This document shows, piece after piece, positions 14,401 through 25,000 of a DNA stretch of 64,000 bases (position 1 is the stretch's first letter; every line of letters begins with the position of its first letter). The stretch is from assembly GCF_009730915.1 (NCBI RefSeq), contig NC_052484.1, positions 2,942,054 to 3,006,053 on the forward strand. The letters are read 5' to 3'. Below the pieces are notes generated by a model. The model saw only the letters and a program-made list of their open reading frames with translations, made no database searches and had not been told where the DNA came from. A program made the translations under genes and the position numbers. Source of the DNA: Dioscorea cayenensis subsp. rotundata (Eukaryota > Streptophyta > Magnoliopsida > Dioscoreales > Dioscoreaceae).

Positions 14401-14805
14401 TGTTGCAAATCAACATGTAACCCCAGAGTGTTATCAAAATCAGACACTAATACTTATGGCAAGGGCCTATCCTGCTTAGCACATGATGTTTCCACATAAA
14501 GGTCAGCTGTCCAAGCCTCTCTTAACCTATCAACCAAGCCTACAATGCTTGCATCAACACATATTATTTTCACTGCCCCTTCAGCATCTATGTAGAATAA
14601 TTTGACATCTTGCCTAATGTCATAACCAAGTTCCTTGATGTCTCCCAGCAAATCCCAATGACATAGTCTGTCAGGGTCAACAACAAACTCATTTGTCAGG
14701 GTCAACAACAAACTCATTTATATTCCCATTGACATATATAATTTCCCCTTCTCTTACAATTGACCCTCCATAGTAATATTTAAGAGTGTACTCACAACTA
14801 TCCAT
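11408..14805 (-). pseudogene. MURA-like transposase of the MULE (decayed)
   Basis: Translation most likely starts at ATG 14805-14803 (MDSCEYTLKYYYGG...), a PB1-like N-terminus typical of MuDR-type proteins. Then come an acidic linker (14447-14235), the MuDR N-terminal domain (14075-13812), and the DDE core. The core includes GVDNCFLKGLLKGQLLMDVG (around 13363-13304), LTSDMQK, and a downstream MCETFN. A SWIM zinc finger CSCGKWSKTGIHCQH lies at about 12480-12435, followed by a basic tail and a zinc-knuckle-like CNYCHAEGYNKITC (12165-12124), whose usual histidine is tyrosine. C-terminal exons may continue to about 11408. A 25-bp tandem duplication and several frame breaks disrupt it, so it is probably inactive. 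Confidence 0.85.
14669..14718 (+). repeat. Exact 25-bp tandem duplication in the MULE transposase
   Basis: The 25-base word beginning TGTCAGGGTCAACAACAAAC occurs at 14669-14693 and again at 14694-14718 with no change. Because 25 is not a multiple of three, it shifts the frame just after the N-terminal domain, between NEFVVDPD and DRLCHWDLLGD. The two copies are identical, so the event is recent relative to the rest of the decay. Confidence 0.9.
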
Positions 14806-16467
14806 GGTATTGTATACCAAAAACCAACATTAAGCAATTAATTCACAATAAAGGCCAAAACTATATATGTGGAATTTTATGAAAAAAACCAACATTAAGC
14901 AATTAATTCACATGAAAGGCCAAAATTATTTATGTGAAATTTTGTGGCAGTTATAGGTCTAGTAAATCTAGTAACCTACCCTAGTTAATAGCTTAATCTT
15001 TTTGAAACCTATGATGCACAACCTATATAATTAATTCATAATAAAGGCCAAAACTATGTGTAATTTTGTGGCAGTTATCCAACATTAAGCAATTAATTCT
15101 AATAAAGCCTATGATGCAAAACCTATATAATAATTTTTCAGCAAAGGAAATAGACATGACTAGTAAAAGACCAGATCAAAACATTAAAATCTACAATAGG
15201 TCATACACACATCAATTATGCCATAACACAACAAACATAGAAATGCTTGTGTTGGAGAGATTTTAGAAAGTAATATGCCTAATCTAACTGATTTGTTGAA
15301 ATTTCCCAGGGCTAATAGGGCAGTGAAAAGAGGCAACATCTCTTAAAACCTCACATAGGTAACACTTAAACCCTAATGTTGAACGAATGGGTCAAGGTTG
15401 TAAATTGGGTGAAAATAGCAACAAACATAGTAATTCAAACCTAAGAGACATAAATACAGTGCTAATTACTTGCCTGACTGACTGGTTAACAGTGGGGAGT
15501 ACCCTTTTTGGAGGGGTCTCTCTTGGTCGAGGAATAGTGACTGAGCTCAGTCGAGTGGATGTCGCTCTCTGATAGTTGCAGCGTGGCTTGAGATGACGAT
15601 GCAGTTGCAGTCGGGAGAAGGATGATAGTGAGCAAGGGTTTTTTGGCTACTAGTGGGAGGAAGGCTGAGGTTTTATCTGGTCTAGGTTTTGGAGATGCAA
15701 TCGGATCCGGATCCTCTTGATTAGGAACACACTTTGTTTGAAAAGATTAATTAATTAATATTTTATCTGTTAAGAATGCCACATCAACGTCATTGGACGG
15801 CAAAATTAACAGTGGTTGCGGCCTGGACTTGATTTTACCAATTTGGATAATAGGGGGACTTTCTGAGGCCAAATTAAAATAGAGGGACTAAAAGGGCAAA
15901 ACATGTATAATACAGGGACCAAATAGAGGATTTTACCTTATTGAAAATATTAAATTATAAATAATGTGCAGTATAGGACCATTGAATTCATCTTTTATAT
16001 ATATTTTTATCAAGGTATTTTTTTTTAATCTACAAAGAATAAATATTTTTTATCACTTTAACTTTATTTGACTCAAAATTATCTTTTAACTTCAATAAAA
16101 AAAATTAATTATATTATTTGTTATGCATATTAATATCTAATCATAGTCACCCACTTTAATTAGAGAATAAAAAATAATTGAAGTTATTAGCAATGCATCC
16201 TCTATATATATCATGAATGATTTTATTAATTATATCCTTTCAGTAAGTACATAGATTGAAAGTATTTATTTTATCTTATTTTCAAACTCCTAATTTGGTA
16301 TTTAAAAGAGGTCTTTTAAAAAAAATAGAGAATCGTTCAATGTGCCATGAGAATCAATAAATAATTTTTCAAAATTTAGATTAAGTTTGTTGTTTTAAAA
16401 AGTTTGAATAAGTGAAGTTTCAAACATTATTATCAAAATCATCTATGATAATTATGTCTTTGCTGTG

Positions 16468-16504
<37 letters not shown>

Positions 16505-16525
16505 TCTTCTGTTACATCTATTTCT

Positions 16526-16553
16526 CTCGTGTATAGCACGGGCATAACACTAG
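16526..16553 (+). mobile_element. Helitron 3' terminus
   Basis: A hairpin pairs CTCGTG (16526-16531) with CACGGG (16537-16542) over loop TATAG. Ten bases later the sequence CTAG (16550-16553) is followed by T. A GC-rich hairpin about 11 nt before a terminal CTRR, followed by T at the insertion site, is the hallmark of Helitron 3' ends. The 5' end (A|TC) could not be placed and is probably near 7.1-7.3 kb. The Helitron would then contain the MITE and the MULE as later insertions. No Rep/helicase coding was seen, so it would be non-autonomous. Confidence 0.6.
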
Positions 16554-16763
16554 TATATACAAAAGAATATATTGAAAACCGGATCTAATTTGGGTAGCCA
16601 ATTTTTATTTTTTCCTGACCTGAATCTGACCCCGATTTGCATCTTAAAAATTAAGATACTTGATCCTTTTTTTGGATCGGATACTCGCAAAATTTGAGCC
16701 CAAAAATCAGATACCGGAACGGATCATTGGATCAGAGTTTTTTTGCCCAACCCTACCCATGGC

Positions 16764-16908
16764 GTGGGAATAAACTTATATAAATAAAATAATTAAGAAC
16801 ACCTTCAATTCCTTTTCTTCCATCGCATCCTCTTTGTTATAAAAACTTTCTTCACTCTCTATGTATACCCAAAACTGAATACAATAACGTAGTATTTTTG
16901 TTGTTGCA

Positions 16909-16963
<55 letters not shown>

Positions 16964-17930
16964 GTTTTTTTCCATTTTTATTTTATTTATACATAATTTT
17001 GCATCAAAGATGAACCATGGATCTAGAGGAAGTAGAGAATGATAACAATATTAATAAGTTATTTTTTATCACTTAAATTATTTTATTTTATTAGCCATGA
17101 TGGTTGTTCATGTGTATTGGTGAAAAATATAAGAAAACAAAATTGTAAAAAAGGAAGGAAATTGAATTAATTTATGTTTATATTTTTTGTTAAAATTATG
17201 GCTTTATTTGTAAGAAAGGCATGGCTTATAATTTTGGACAAAGGGAAGTAATTTGAGTTAATTTATGTTTTTTTTTTTTTGCATAATTTTGTATTTAGGG
17301 GTTATTTTCAAAAATTATTTATACTCCCATGAATTTTGTGTCCACACCAATGGAATATTTCTTTGTATTAGTAACATATTCCTAGTGGTCATTAGAATGA
17401 AACCAAACAAGAACTTGTTATTAACAAACTGTAATGTTTTTTGTTTTGTTTTGGGAAAAGGAGACAAGCGCCACCCATTAAGGGGTTGTCAAAGAACAAA
17501 TACAATAATGCACTAGTTACGGTGACTTGTCGACCACTTAGAAATTTATTAACCTGATTATACATCAAACGGGATGATAAAAGCTTCCCACTTGTATGGC
17601 TAGAAGATTTTCATAAACTAAATCGAACTAAAAAATTTTTTCTATCACGCAATCCTGAAAAGAAATGATATAATACGCCCCATAGGAGACCCACGTAATC
17701 TACACGCCTTTACCCACCCACTACAAGTGACTACTACAGAGCTAATCGGTGAAGTAACTTTGTGTCTCTAGCACCCACTGGAGGTGACTACTACCACTAG
17801 ACTAACCAGTGATTGGTTTTTTCCCTTAGTGAAAAAAAATTGCAATTAATTCATATCTCAAACTTATTTAAAAAGAAGCGGTTTATTTCAAGGTGTCAAT
17901 CGGGCTGTGCAACTCGTGAGCAGGCTCTCA

Positions 17931-17970
<40 letters not shown>

Positions 17971-18690
17971 CTCATTTATCTATATATCCTTTTTTAGATA
18001 TTTTTTAATAACATAAGTGAAAATTTAATTAAAAATTTGAAGTTATATATAAGCAAATAGGTCAAAAGATTTTAATATTTTAATTAAATATGTGAGAAAT
18101 TTGTCAAATACATATATAATAGTAAATCTTGAAATTGGATGAGTTTCTATATGTAAAAGTGAATAATATATGTGTTTAAACTAATTTTATTAAATACATT
18201 TTCATAAAAGTATGTGAAAAATATCTCTCATATATATATATATATATATAAACACTTTAAATAAAAAGTATATATAATGTGCACAAATATATCTAAAATT
18301 TTGATATATTTTATCTCCATTAAAATTAATACTATTTTGTATTTACAAAAGTAATTTTAATTTTAATTTCACCCTTTGAGATAAGGTCTTTTTTTATATG
18401 CTTCATAATTAATTCTATTTTGTATTTTTACAAAGTTGATATTAATTTTAGTTTTTTTTTAAAAAAAAAAAATAGGAGACAAGCGCTCCACAGTTGAATG
18501 CAGTTAGGAGATGTGCATAGGCGTAAAGTGCAACCGTAATCTCAACAAGTATTTATGCCCTTACTTGCTTGGGCTTTGGGATTTGATCTTGAGTCCTCCC
18601 TGAAATGAGCGCAAAATTAGCACCGTACACAATAATAACAGTAAAGTAGGCAATCATATATAAGATACTAAAATTTTTATGTATAATCCC
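16764..18690. other. Intergenic DNA with microsatellites
   Basis: Contains (AAT)n at about 16911-16962 and (CT)n at about 17929-17967. The word GGAGACAAGCGC occurs at about 17460 and again at about 18476, each at the edge of a non-AT-rich patch (17450-17800 and 18470-18620). These may be small retroposon pieces, but I could not assign a family. No gene is supported. Confidence 0.4.
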
Positions 18691-19469
18691 CTACTTGATC
18701 CCCCTAATGAGATCAGAGTCTCCCTATTTGAATTTAGCTACCAAGAATCCCCATATTATTTCAATTGAGAAAATATCAATCCACTGACTAACAGAGAGTA
18801 AATTTTTCTCGTGAGTAACTTAGTTTGGCCTTATTTTAGTTTGAGCACTAACATTCAATTTGTATCAAAATGAATACTAACTTTTAATTTCATTTCTTTG
18901 GTGGGATAATTGGAAATTTCATGTAGTTTTTTGGTGACGTGGATGCCGGAGCACTTACGTAGCTGCCCTTGGTCCACTTCACCAATTCAGCCATTTAACC
19001 AACATGGCTTTTTTCCACATATGAGGGACATGTCTGCTTCTCTCCCATCAGTCCATTTTTTTCCTTTTTCTTTCCTGAGAACGGTAATCTTGTTTCCTCA
19101 CCTATGCATCAAACGTGCCATCGGCGTCTGACTGAATTAGATAACAGTCACCTTTTCTACCATCCACCGGGACTCAAAATACAACCATACATCAAATAGA
19201 AATACACGCAAATGAAAATAACAGCAAGAGAGAAAATCAGCAGAGGGAACCAACATACATAGACCATCGCAGGAAAAATTCTCATTAGATAACAAGAAAT
19301 TTTCCTTTTATCATATCCAAAAACTCATCTTGATTAGATGAGCATAACAATCATAATAACAGAAGCCTTTTCTTTGGAGTTTCTAGGAAGACCAAACACT
19401 GCAAAAAATTACAATCAAAATTTTTTAATAAATAGACAAAAAAAAAGAACTTTAATCGGATTGAAACAC

Positions 19470-19625
19470 CTGCGTGTTCACAAGATCCTTCATGGTAACA
19501 GGAATCCTTCTAAGCTCATAAAGCATGTCGACAATGTGATGCACCGTAGTGGGGCTACCATCGGCTGCGGTGGCATCGGCCGCCTTTTTGACAGCCGTGA
19601 AAGTGTCAAGGAGCTCCTTTTCCAT
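19470..19625 (-). pseudogene. Captured first exon of a TFIIS-type gene
   Basis: The minus strand encodes 52 codons from ATG 19625, beginning MEKELLDTFTAVKKAADATA and ending with IPVTMKDLVNTQ, followed by a GT donor at 19469-19468. This matches the N-terminal domain (LW/TFIIS-N) of plant transcription elongation factor S-II proteins, where the first exon ends in an STQ|V-like context. Upstream CTAGGGTTT and a pyrimidine-rich leader look like the parental 5' UTR. Sequence 19131-19460 is probably part of the parental intron. The zinc-ribbon end needed for TFIIS activity is absent. A transcript could still arise from the captured promoter region. Confidence 0.7.
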
Positions 19626-20426
19626 GAATCCAATATGGTGCAACCTCAAAGAACAGCAGAAGAGAAAATGATAGATCGATCCAAGAGCGCGATCAAGGGA
19701 GAAGAGCGAGAGGAGATCAATGGAAGAGCAAAGAAACCCTAGCAAACAACAAGAGAGGAGATCACGTTATGGTGGGAATCATATGATTGTTATGAGTTAT
19801 CCGATTCTTGTGGAAACCAATGGAGAGTATAATAAGGAAATTATGGTTATCTAATTCCGGCAGACGCCGGTGCTGTGTCTAATAAGAAAATTAGGGTTTT
19901 TGTTCTCGAGAGAGAAAGAGGAAGAGAATGGGTTGATGGGAGAGAAGCTGACGTGTCCCTCATACGTTGAAGAAAATGACATGTTGGTTAAGTAGCTGAG
20001 CTGGTTAGTCGGTAACGTGGACCAAGGGCATCCACACAAGCGCTCCGACGTCCATGTCACCAAAAAACCACTGAAAATCCCCAATTATCCCGCCGGAGAA
20101 ATGAAATTAAAAGTTAATGCTCATTTTAATACAAATTGAATGTTAGTGCTCAAACTGAAATAAAGTCAAACTTAGGTACTCACTGAAAAAATTTACTCGA
20201 CTAACAGATGTTAGTTTTTCCATCTACTACTGAGGTATGACATTTTTCAATTAAAATATTATTAAAATTAAAAATTATAAAAAAAACTTTTTAATTATCC
20301 AGATAATCCATAATAGCTAATGGCATTTGGATTCTTCTCAACCTCCACCGTCCTTCCCCGCTTCTATCCATGCTCTTTGGCCCTCTTCATCACTCGCATT
20401 CTCAACCACTAACTCCCATCACCTCC

Positions 20427-21000
20427 TGTTGTATGTTTTAGATATTTCAAAAGTTTTTATTATCAATATGTTCTTAATGAATATATTCTCTAATTGATTA
20501 TAATTTAATTGTTTAAGGAGTTTTGAAAGCTTAATTGCTCATAAAGTTTATTTCTATTTAATTCTAATGTTACATTTGGGTGATGGCATCAATTGGGAGT
20601 TTAAGGTTATTCTTCATCTCCCCAAACGGGCCAAACTCCCAAACCTCTTCATCTTCTAAACTCCTATGACTTTTCGTCTTCTCATGTCTCTTCATCTTCC
20701 CATATTTATGAGAAAGTTTAATAGATGTGACTTTTCATATTCTTCTCAACCTATAATTAGAGGCTTTGTAATCTTGTATAAAATAGACATATGAGAACCT
20801 AGGTTTAGATATAATCTATCTATTTTACTTTTACTTGGTTTTCCCTTAGTTATTTTTATTCTTCGCTATTCTGAATCCTAACCAATTGGTTGGAAGAGCT
20901 TGTTATATCCTGAGTAGTATTCGTGTCTTGGGCGAAAAAACTCTTGAGGACAGTGTTATCACACATCTCAAGCTTTCTCAATTTCTCCTATTTTCCAACA
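20427..21000 (+). mobile_element. Solo LTR with 5-bp target duplication
   Basis: The 574-bp element starts TGTTG and ends CAACA, and is flanked by CCTCC at 20422-20426 and 21001-21005. No internal retrotransposon region is present, so this is a solo LTR left by recombination between two LTRs. It lies within a ~860-bp insertion (about 20240-21105) in the right arm of the Pack-MULE. The orientation is not certain. Confidence 0.85.
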
Positions 21001-21199
21001 CCTCCACTTTCATCCTCACTCTTTAATTATTATTTTTTAATTTCTTTATAATAATATTTTAATAAAAAAAAATGCCATGGAACTTGATAAAAAAAATCTA
21101 TGAGTAGGTGGAGCGACATTTCTCAATTGAAATAATATAGGGACCCCTAACGGTTAAATTCAAATAGAGGGATTAAAGAAACAATTTGACCTAATTAGA

Positions 21200-22030
21200 G
21201 AGGATCATACCAAATTTATATGATTTGGAGATAGAATTACATCAACAAGGGACATAACCGGAGAAATCTACAAGATTACATAACTGCATTTCAAAATTGT
21301 TCCCAACATTTGATAAAATCTCAATTGATCTTTTATCATACTTTAATTAACAATTTACAACTACATCACATATATATTTATCTTTTCTAATTTTGCAATC
21401 TAGTTTCTACAACAAACCCTAGACCCTTCAATGTATCCAAATAGGACTTAAAACAGTTTATTTGGGTCCATTTGATTCACACATTAGTACAACACAAACA
21501 AATGCTTGTGTTGTTCCATGTTTGATGTTCAATGAACAAAAAAGATAAAATTACCACAATGCCCTTTCTACTATTCTAATGGTCAATTTGCGGCGACGAC
21601 TGAATGATGCTAATGGTTAGTTGCTGATCGGTGATGGTGATGGGATGATGTCGGTGGCCGACCATGGTGGTCGATGGTGACTGACTAGTGACGGTCACTG
21701 ATGATTCGTGACCTGTTGACGGTGGCAGGGACATCACTATAATTTTTCATTTTACTTGGAGAGAAATCATGAAGCATAAGAATCAAAGAACTTCATTCAT
21801 GTAGTTCAATTATATCTTTAAACACAATAGTTTAGGACTCAACAATACTCATGCTTCTGTACCAAATTACAACATATAATTTATAGTCATAACCATCTTA
21901 GTTTAGTAGGTAATTGACATTAAAATCAACAAATAAAAGATCAAAGAAACAAAAACATTCCCCTGCTTAAGTTGAGAAATCTGAAAAAATTCAGCCGCAA
22001 AATCAAGATACAATGCCTTCAATAACAGTA
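21200..22030. other. Region 3' of TL17, no separate gene seen
   Basis: AT-rich DNA with a GTGATGG-rich patch at about 21590-21730. The part from about 21750 to 22034 is likely 3' UTR and downstream flank of TL17. No reading frame with family features was found. Confidence 0.4.
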
Positions 22031-22034
22031 GAGG

Positions 22035-25000
22035 TCATCGGCACCCCAACAAGGCACGCCCTTCTTCACTGATGCTTGTATTTGTACAGAGCTTTTGGAG
22101 ATCAATATAGCCAATTATGGTGTCTTCAAAAACAGCATCCTCTAGCTTAGCCTCACCGAAGGTTGAGCCAGATAACACTGCATTTCTAAAAATAGCTCCT
22201 TGGAGATCGGCTTTTTCAAAATTAACCCGATCAAGAACCGCATTTGAGAAATCTGCACCTGCAAAGTTTTCATCAGAAGTTAAAATTTCCCCGCATGTGT
22301 TCCTAGACATTGCAATCGATAATTTTCACATGGCGGAGAACTAGTAAACCGCATTTCTTTGAAAAAATTGCTTAATTTATTTCCTTCAAACCATATGACT
22401 AAATATGAATGATTCAAGCCTGTATTTACCTTTGAAGCTTGCCCCAACAGCATATGCCTTGGACATAATGACTTCGGACATATCAGCACCGTCAAATTTT
22501 GCATCTGACATTAGGGCCGCGGAAAGTGATTTCCCTTTCAAGTTCGTTTTCTCATTCGTATAATCACAAAATCTAAGATCAAGTGGCTTGTCATATACAC
22601 CATTTGCTTGACCAATTGTGTTTCCAACAAACGCACGCTCACATCGGTTTGGTTCGGTTGATAGCGGAGGAAGCCTCTATATCATGAATCATACAAAAGG
22701 AAAAAGTTCATAAGTTTAAATAAAAACTATCTCCAATGTGATCTTAATGAGTCAATTGGCAATGTATTAAAAGGTATGAGAATGTGAGGTTTTAAATCAG
22801 TATCGGTTCCTCGACCAGGTTTGTTGCTTCTTTTCATTCCTCAACTTAAAAATGCTCATTTTGACCTTTCAAACAAATGCCTTTACTCGTTTTGGACCGC
22901 CCATCCATCTCCATGATTGTTGACTTCTAATGGTTGTTAAGTTGGTTGTAGGGATGTCAATTGCCATGGAAAAAAAAGTTTTTTTCAGTTCATAATTTAA
23001 AAACAGTGATCACATGTGGACAAGTATTTGTCCACATGTCATCCACATCAGGTATCACATCAGCATAAACAACCAACTCAATGGTCATTGGATGATATCA
23101 CTCACAGAGATAAATAATGGGTCCAAAATGGGCATGATATAAAAAGGGCTCGACACTATTATTTGACATGGATTATGTTCAGAAGATGTCAGAATTAAAA
23201 TTATGAGATTTCATGAAATTAAATCTTACTGAAAGTCAGCAGTTTCATGTTTTGGCCTGAAGAATGCCAAATCTGAATGCCTTTTCTTCTAAGTGTCACT
23301 TAAATTCTCTAGGTGTGATCAGTTGGTTTATCTTACATAACATGTTTTCATATAAGAACGATAACAAATAATGACCCTTACTTTAGCAACAGATACTGGA
23401 TCTAAACCAAAATCTAACCAAAGTAATGTTGTAGACATACAAGTCAATATAATTATAACCGAAGTTTTTCATCGCACAACAATGACTATAAATATTTGGA
23501 TCAAGTCTGTCTTCTCTTGTGCACTCTTTATCTTCATCGAATCATGCATGACTCATGTGGTTAGCAGCTTACAGTAACAGTTGAAAGGATAAATAGCAAA
23601 CACTGATACTTCTCTTGATAAGAAAACACAAATTTGAAGACAGATTGGAATATCTTTTTCAATAGCAGTTTCACTCTCTTGATTTTATCACATAAACAAC
23701 TGTAAAGTTCACAAACTTCATCAAATAATCATTCATATACAAATTTATGATTCAAAAGCTGTAGAATGAAATGAACATGAACAATTGCAGTGAAGATAAA
23801 AATTCAGTACCTTAATGTACAAATGTATAACTCCTGACCTGATTAGCAGCAAAAACAGGAGATGTAGCAGTGACTGCCCAGGCAGCCAGCAAGCCACAAG
23901 CAACACCTTTCATTCCTTTAAATGATGATTCACATTCTCCAAAACTTGAAACCTCCTTATTCACTGAAAAAGAACAAAAAATGCACATCAATGGTTTACT
24001 CAATTAATCAAGTTCAAAGTAATGACAAAATATCAATCTCCAAAAATCCATCTTTATATGAACTCACAAACTGATGAAAGCGATGTTTTTCAAGTTACTT
24101 CCTCAAGATTTATTAATAAAGTTCCCAATTGGATTATCCTACAACATTCGCTCCCCTGAAACTTTTACCCTAGTCAATCACTAAAAAAGAACCAAAATGC
24201 ACATGAATACTTCACTCAATGAATCAAAACTCAAAGAAATGGCCCAAAAGCAATCACCAAAAACTCATCTCTCTATAAATTCACATTGTCTGCTGAAACT
24301 GAAGTTTTTCCAGGGATATAATTGAGATTATTAATACAATCCACAATTTAATATACCACAACATTCTTTGCTCAGGATCTTTAACCTCCTCAATCTTTGA
24401 CAAGAACCAAAATGCACAATAAAACCAGGTGAAGCACTCATCTCCTAGCATGTCTCAGTATGAAGCTATGTTGCTCGAGTATCCCTGAATAAGTAATGGA
24501 AGCAAAGAAGAAAAAAGAAGAAAGTGCTGGTTTTTCTCAAGAGTTTCAAAGATGCCTGTTGCTAGTTCTTTAGAGCTGAAGAGATGTTTTCATTTCAATG
24601 AAACAGTGCAATATACATAGGATTAGATCCAATAAATAAACAAAGTATCCATTACACTATAAGCTTACCGCTAGAAAAATAACATAAAACAAAAAATTAA
24701 AAAAAAAAAAAGATAATAGGGTTGGACACGGAAAAGGGGGCTGGAAGCACATGCATAATAGATATGGTGCATGCCCCAGCCCAAGACCTAAATCAAAGAG
24801 TAAAGGAACTGTAGACATGTATGATGGCGTACATGTACATGGCCTCAACTAGCTGATGTTTATAGTTTGTGCTGAATGTTAATTTGACCCAGTTCCAACC
24901 ATTCACAATACAACCATAAACAAACAACTTTACCTTAAATCACTACATTAGAGCGCTTGCACAGGAATGTGGTTAGGGTATATCTCTAATATGAAAATTA

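Larger units (their letters stand above)
10344..15937 (-). mobile_element. Mutator-like element (MULE), complete with long TIRs
   Basis: The element starts GGTAAAATCC and ends GGATTTTACC, and is flanked by TTATTGAAAA on both sides (10334-10343 and 15938-15947), a 9-10 bp target duplication. The terminal inverted repeats are about 290 bp: 10344 to about 10640 on the left and about 15655 to 15937 on the right. They share the words CCAAATTGGTAAAATCAAG and GGATCCGGATCC. The interior carries a MURA-type transposase on the minus strand. Length (5.6 kb), TIR length and target duplication all fit an autonomous MULE that has since decayed. It sits inside the hAT/Helitron-like nest. Confidence 0.92.
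6878..16755. mobile_element. hAT-type non-autonomous element, split by nested insertions
   Basis: The 8-bp word CCCATGGC occurs directly before (6870-6877) and directly after (16756-16763) this interval. The ends are imperfect inverted repeats: AAGGGGTGAGCAAAA at the left and, reverse-complemented, TAGGGTTGGGCAAAA at the right. Both subterminal regions (about 6890-7070 and 16563-16740) are rich in GGATCC/CCGGAT-like words and mirror each other. An 8-bp target duplication with such ends is typical of hAT elements. The original element was probably only a few hundred bases. Most of the 9.9 kb is later insertions: Helitron-like DNA, a MITE and a MULE. Confidence 0.75.
18690..21196. mobile_element. 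Pack-MULE carrying a captured TFIIS gene fragment
   Basis: Two long inverted arms enclose a host-gene fragment. The left arm is about 18690-19130. The right arm is about 19850-20240 and resumes at about 21105-21196 after an insertion. Shared words include ACATGGCTTTTTTCC-type sequence near 19000 (mirrored near 19980), GTTAGTGCTCAAACTGAAAT and TATTATTTCAATTGAGAAA. Arms of about 450 bp around a gene fragment, with no transposase, define a Pack-MULE. The outermost bases and target duplication could not be fixed, so the limits are approximate. Confidence 0.72.

Noticed and set aside
19338..19742. 134-codon plus-strand open frame
   Set aside because: It is antisense to the captured TFIIS exon and its leader; the minus strand carries the conserved residues.
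22035..22310. Start of a 91-aa protein at MSRNTCG
   Set aside because: The first ~17 residues are intron; the true TL17 exon begins at 22258 after a CAG acceptor.
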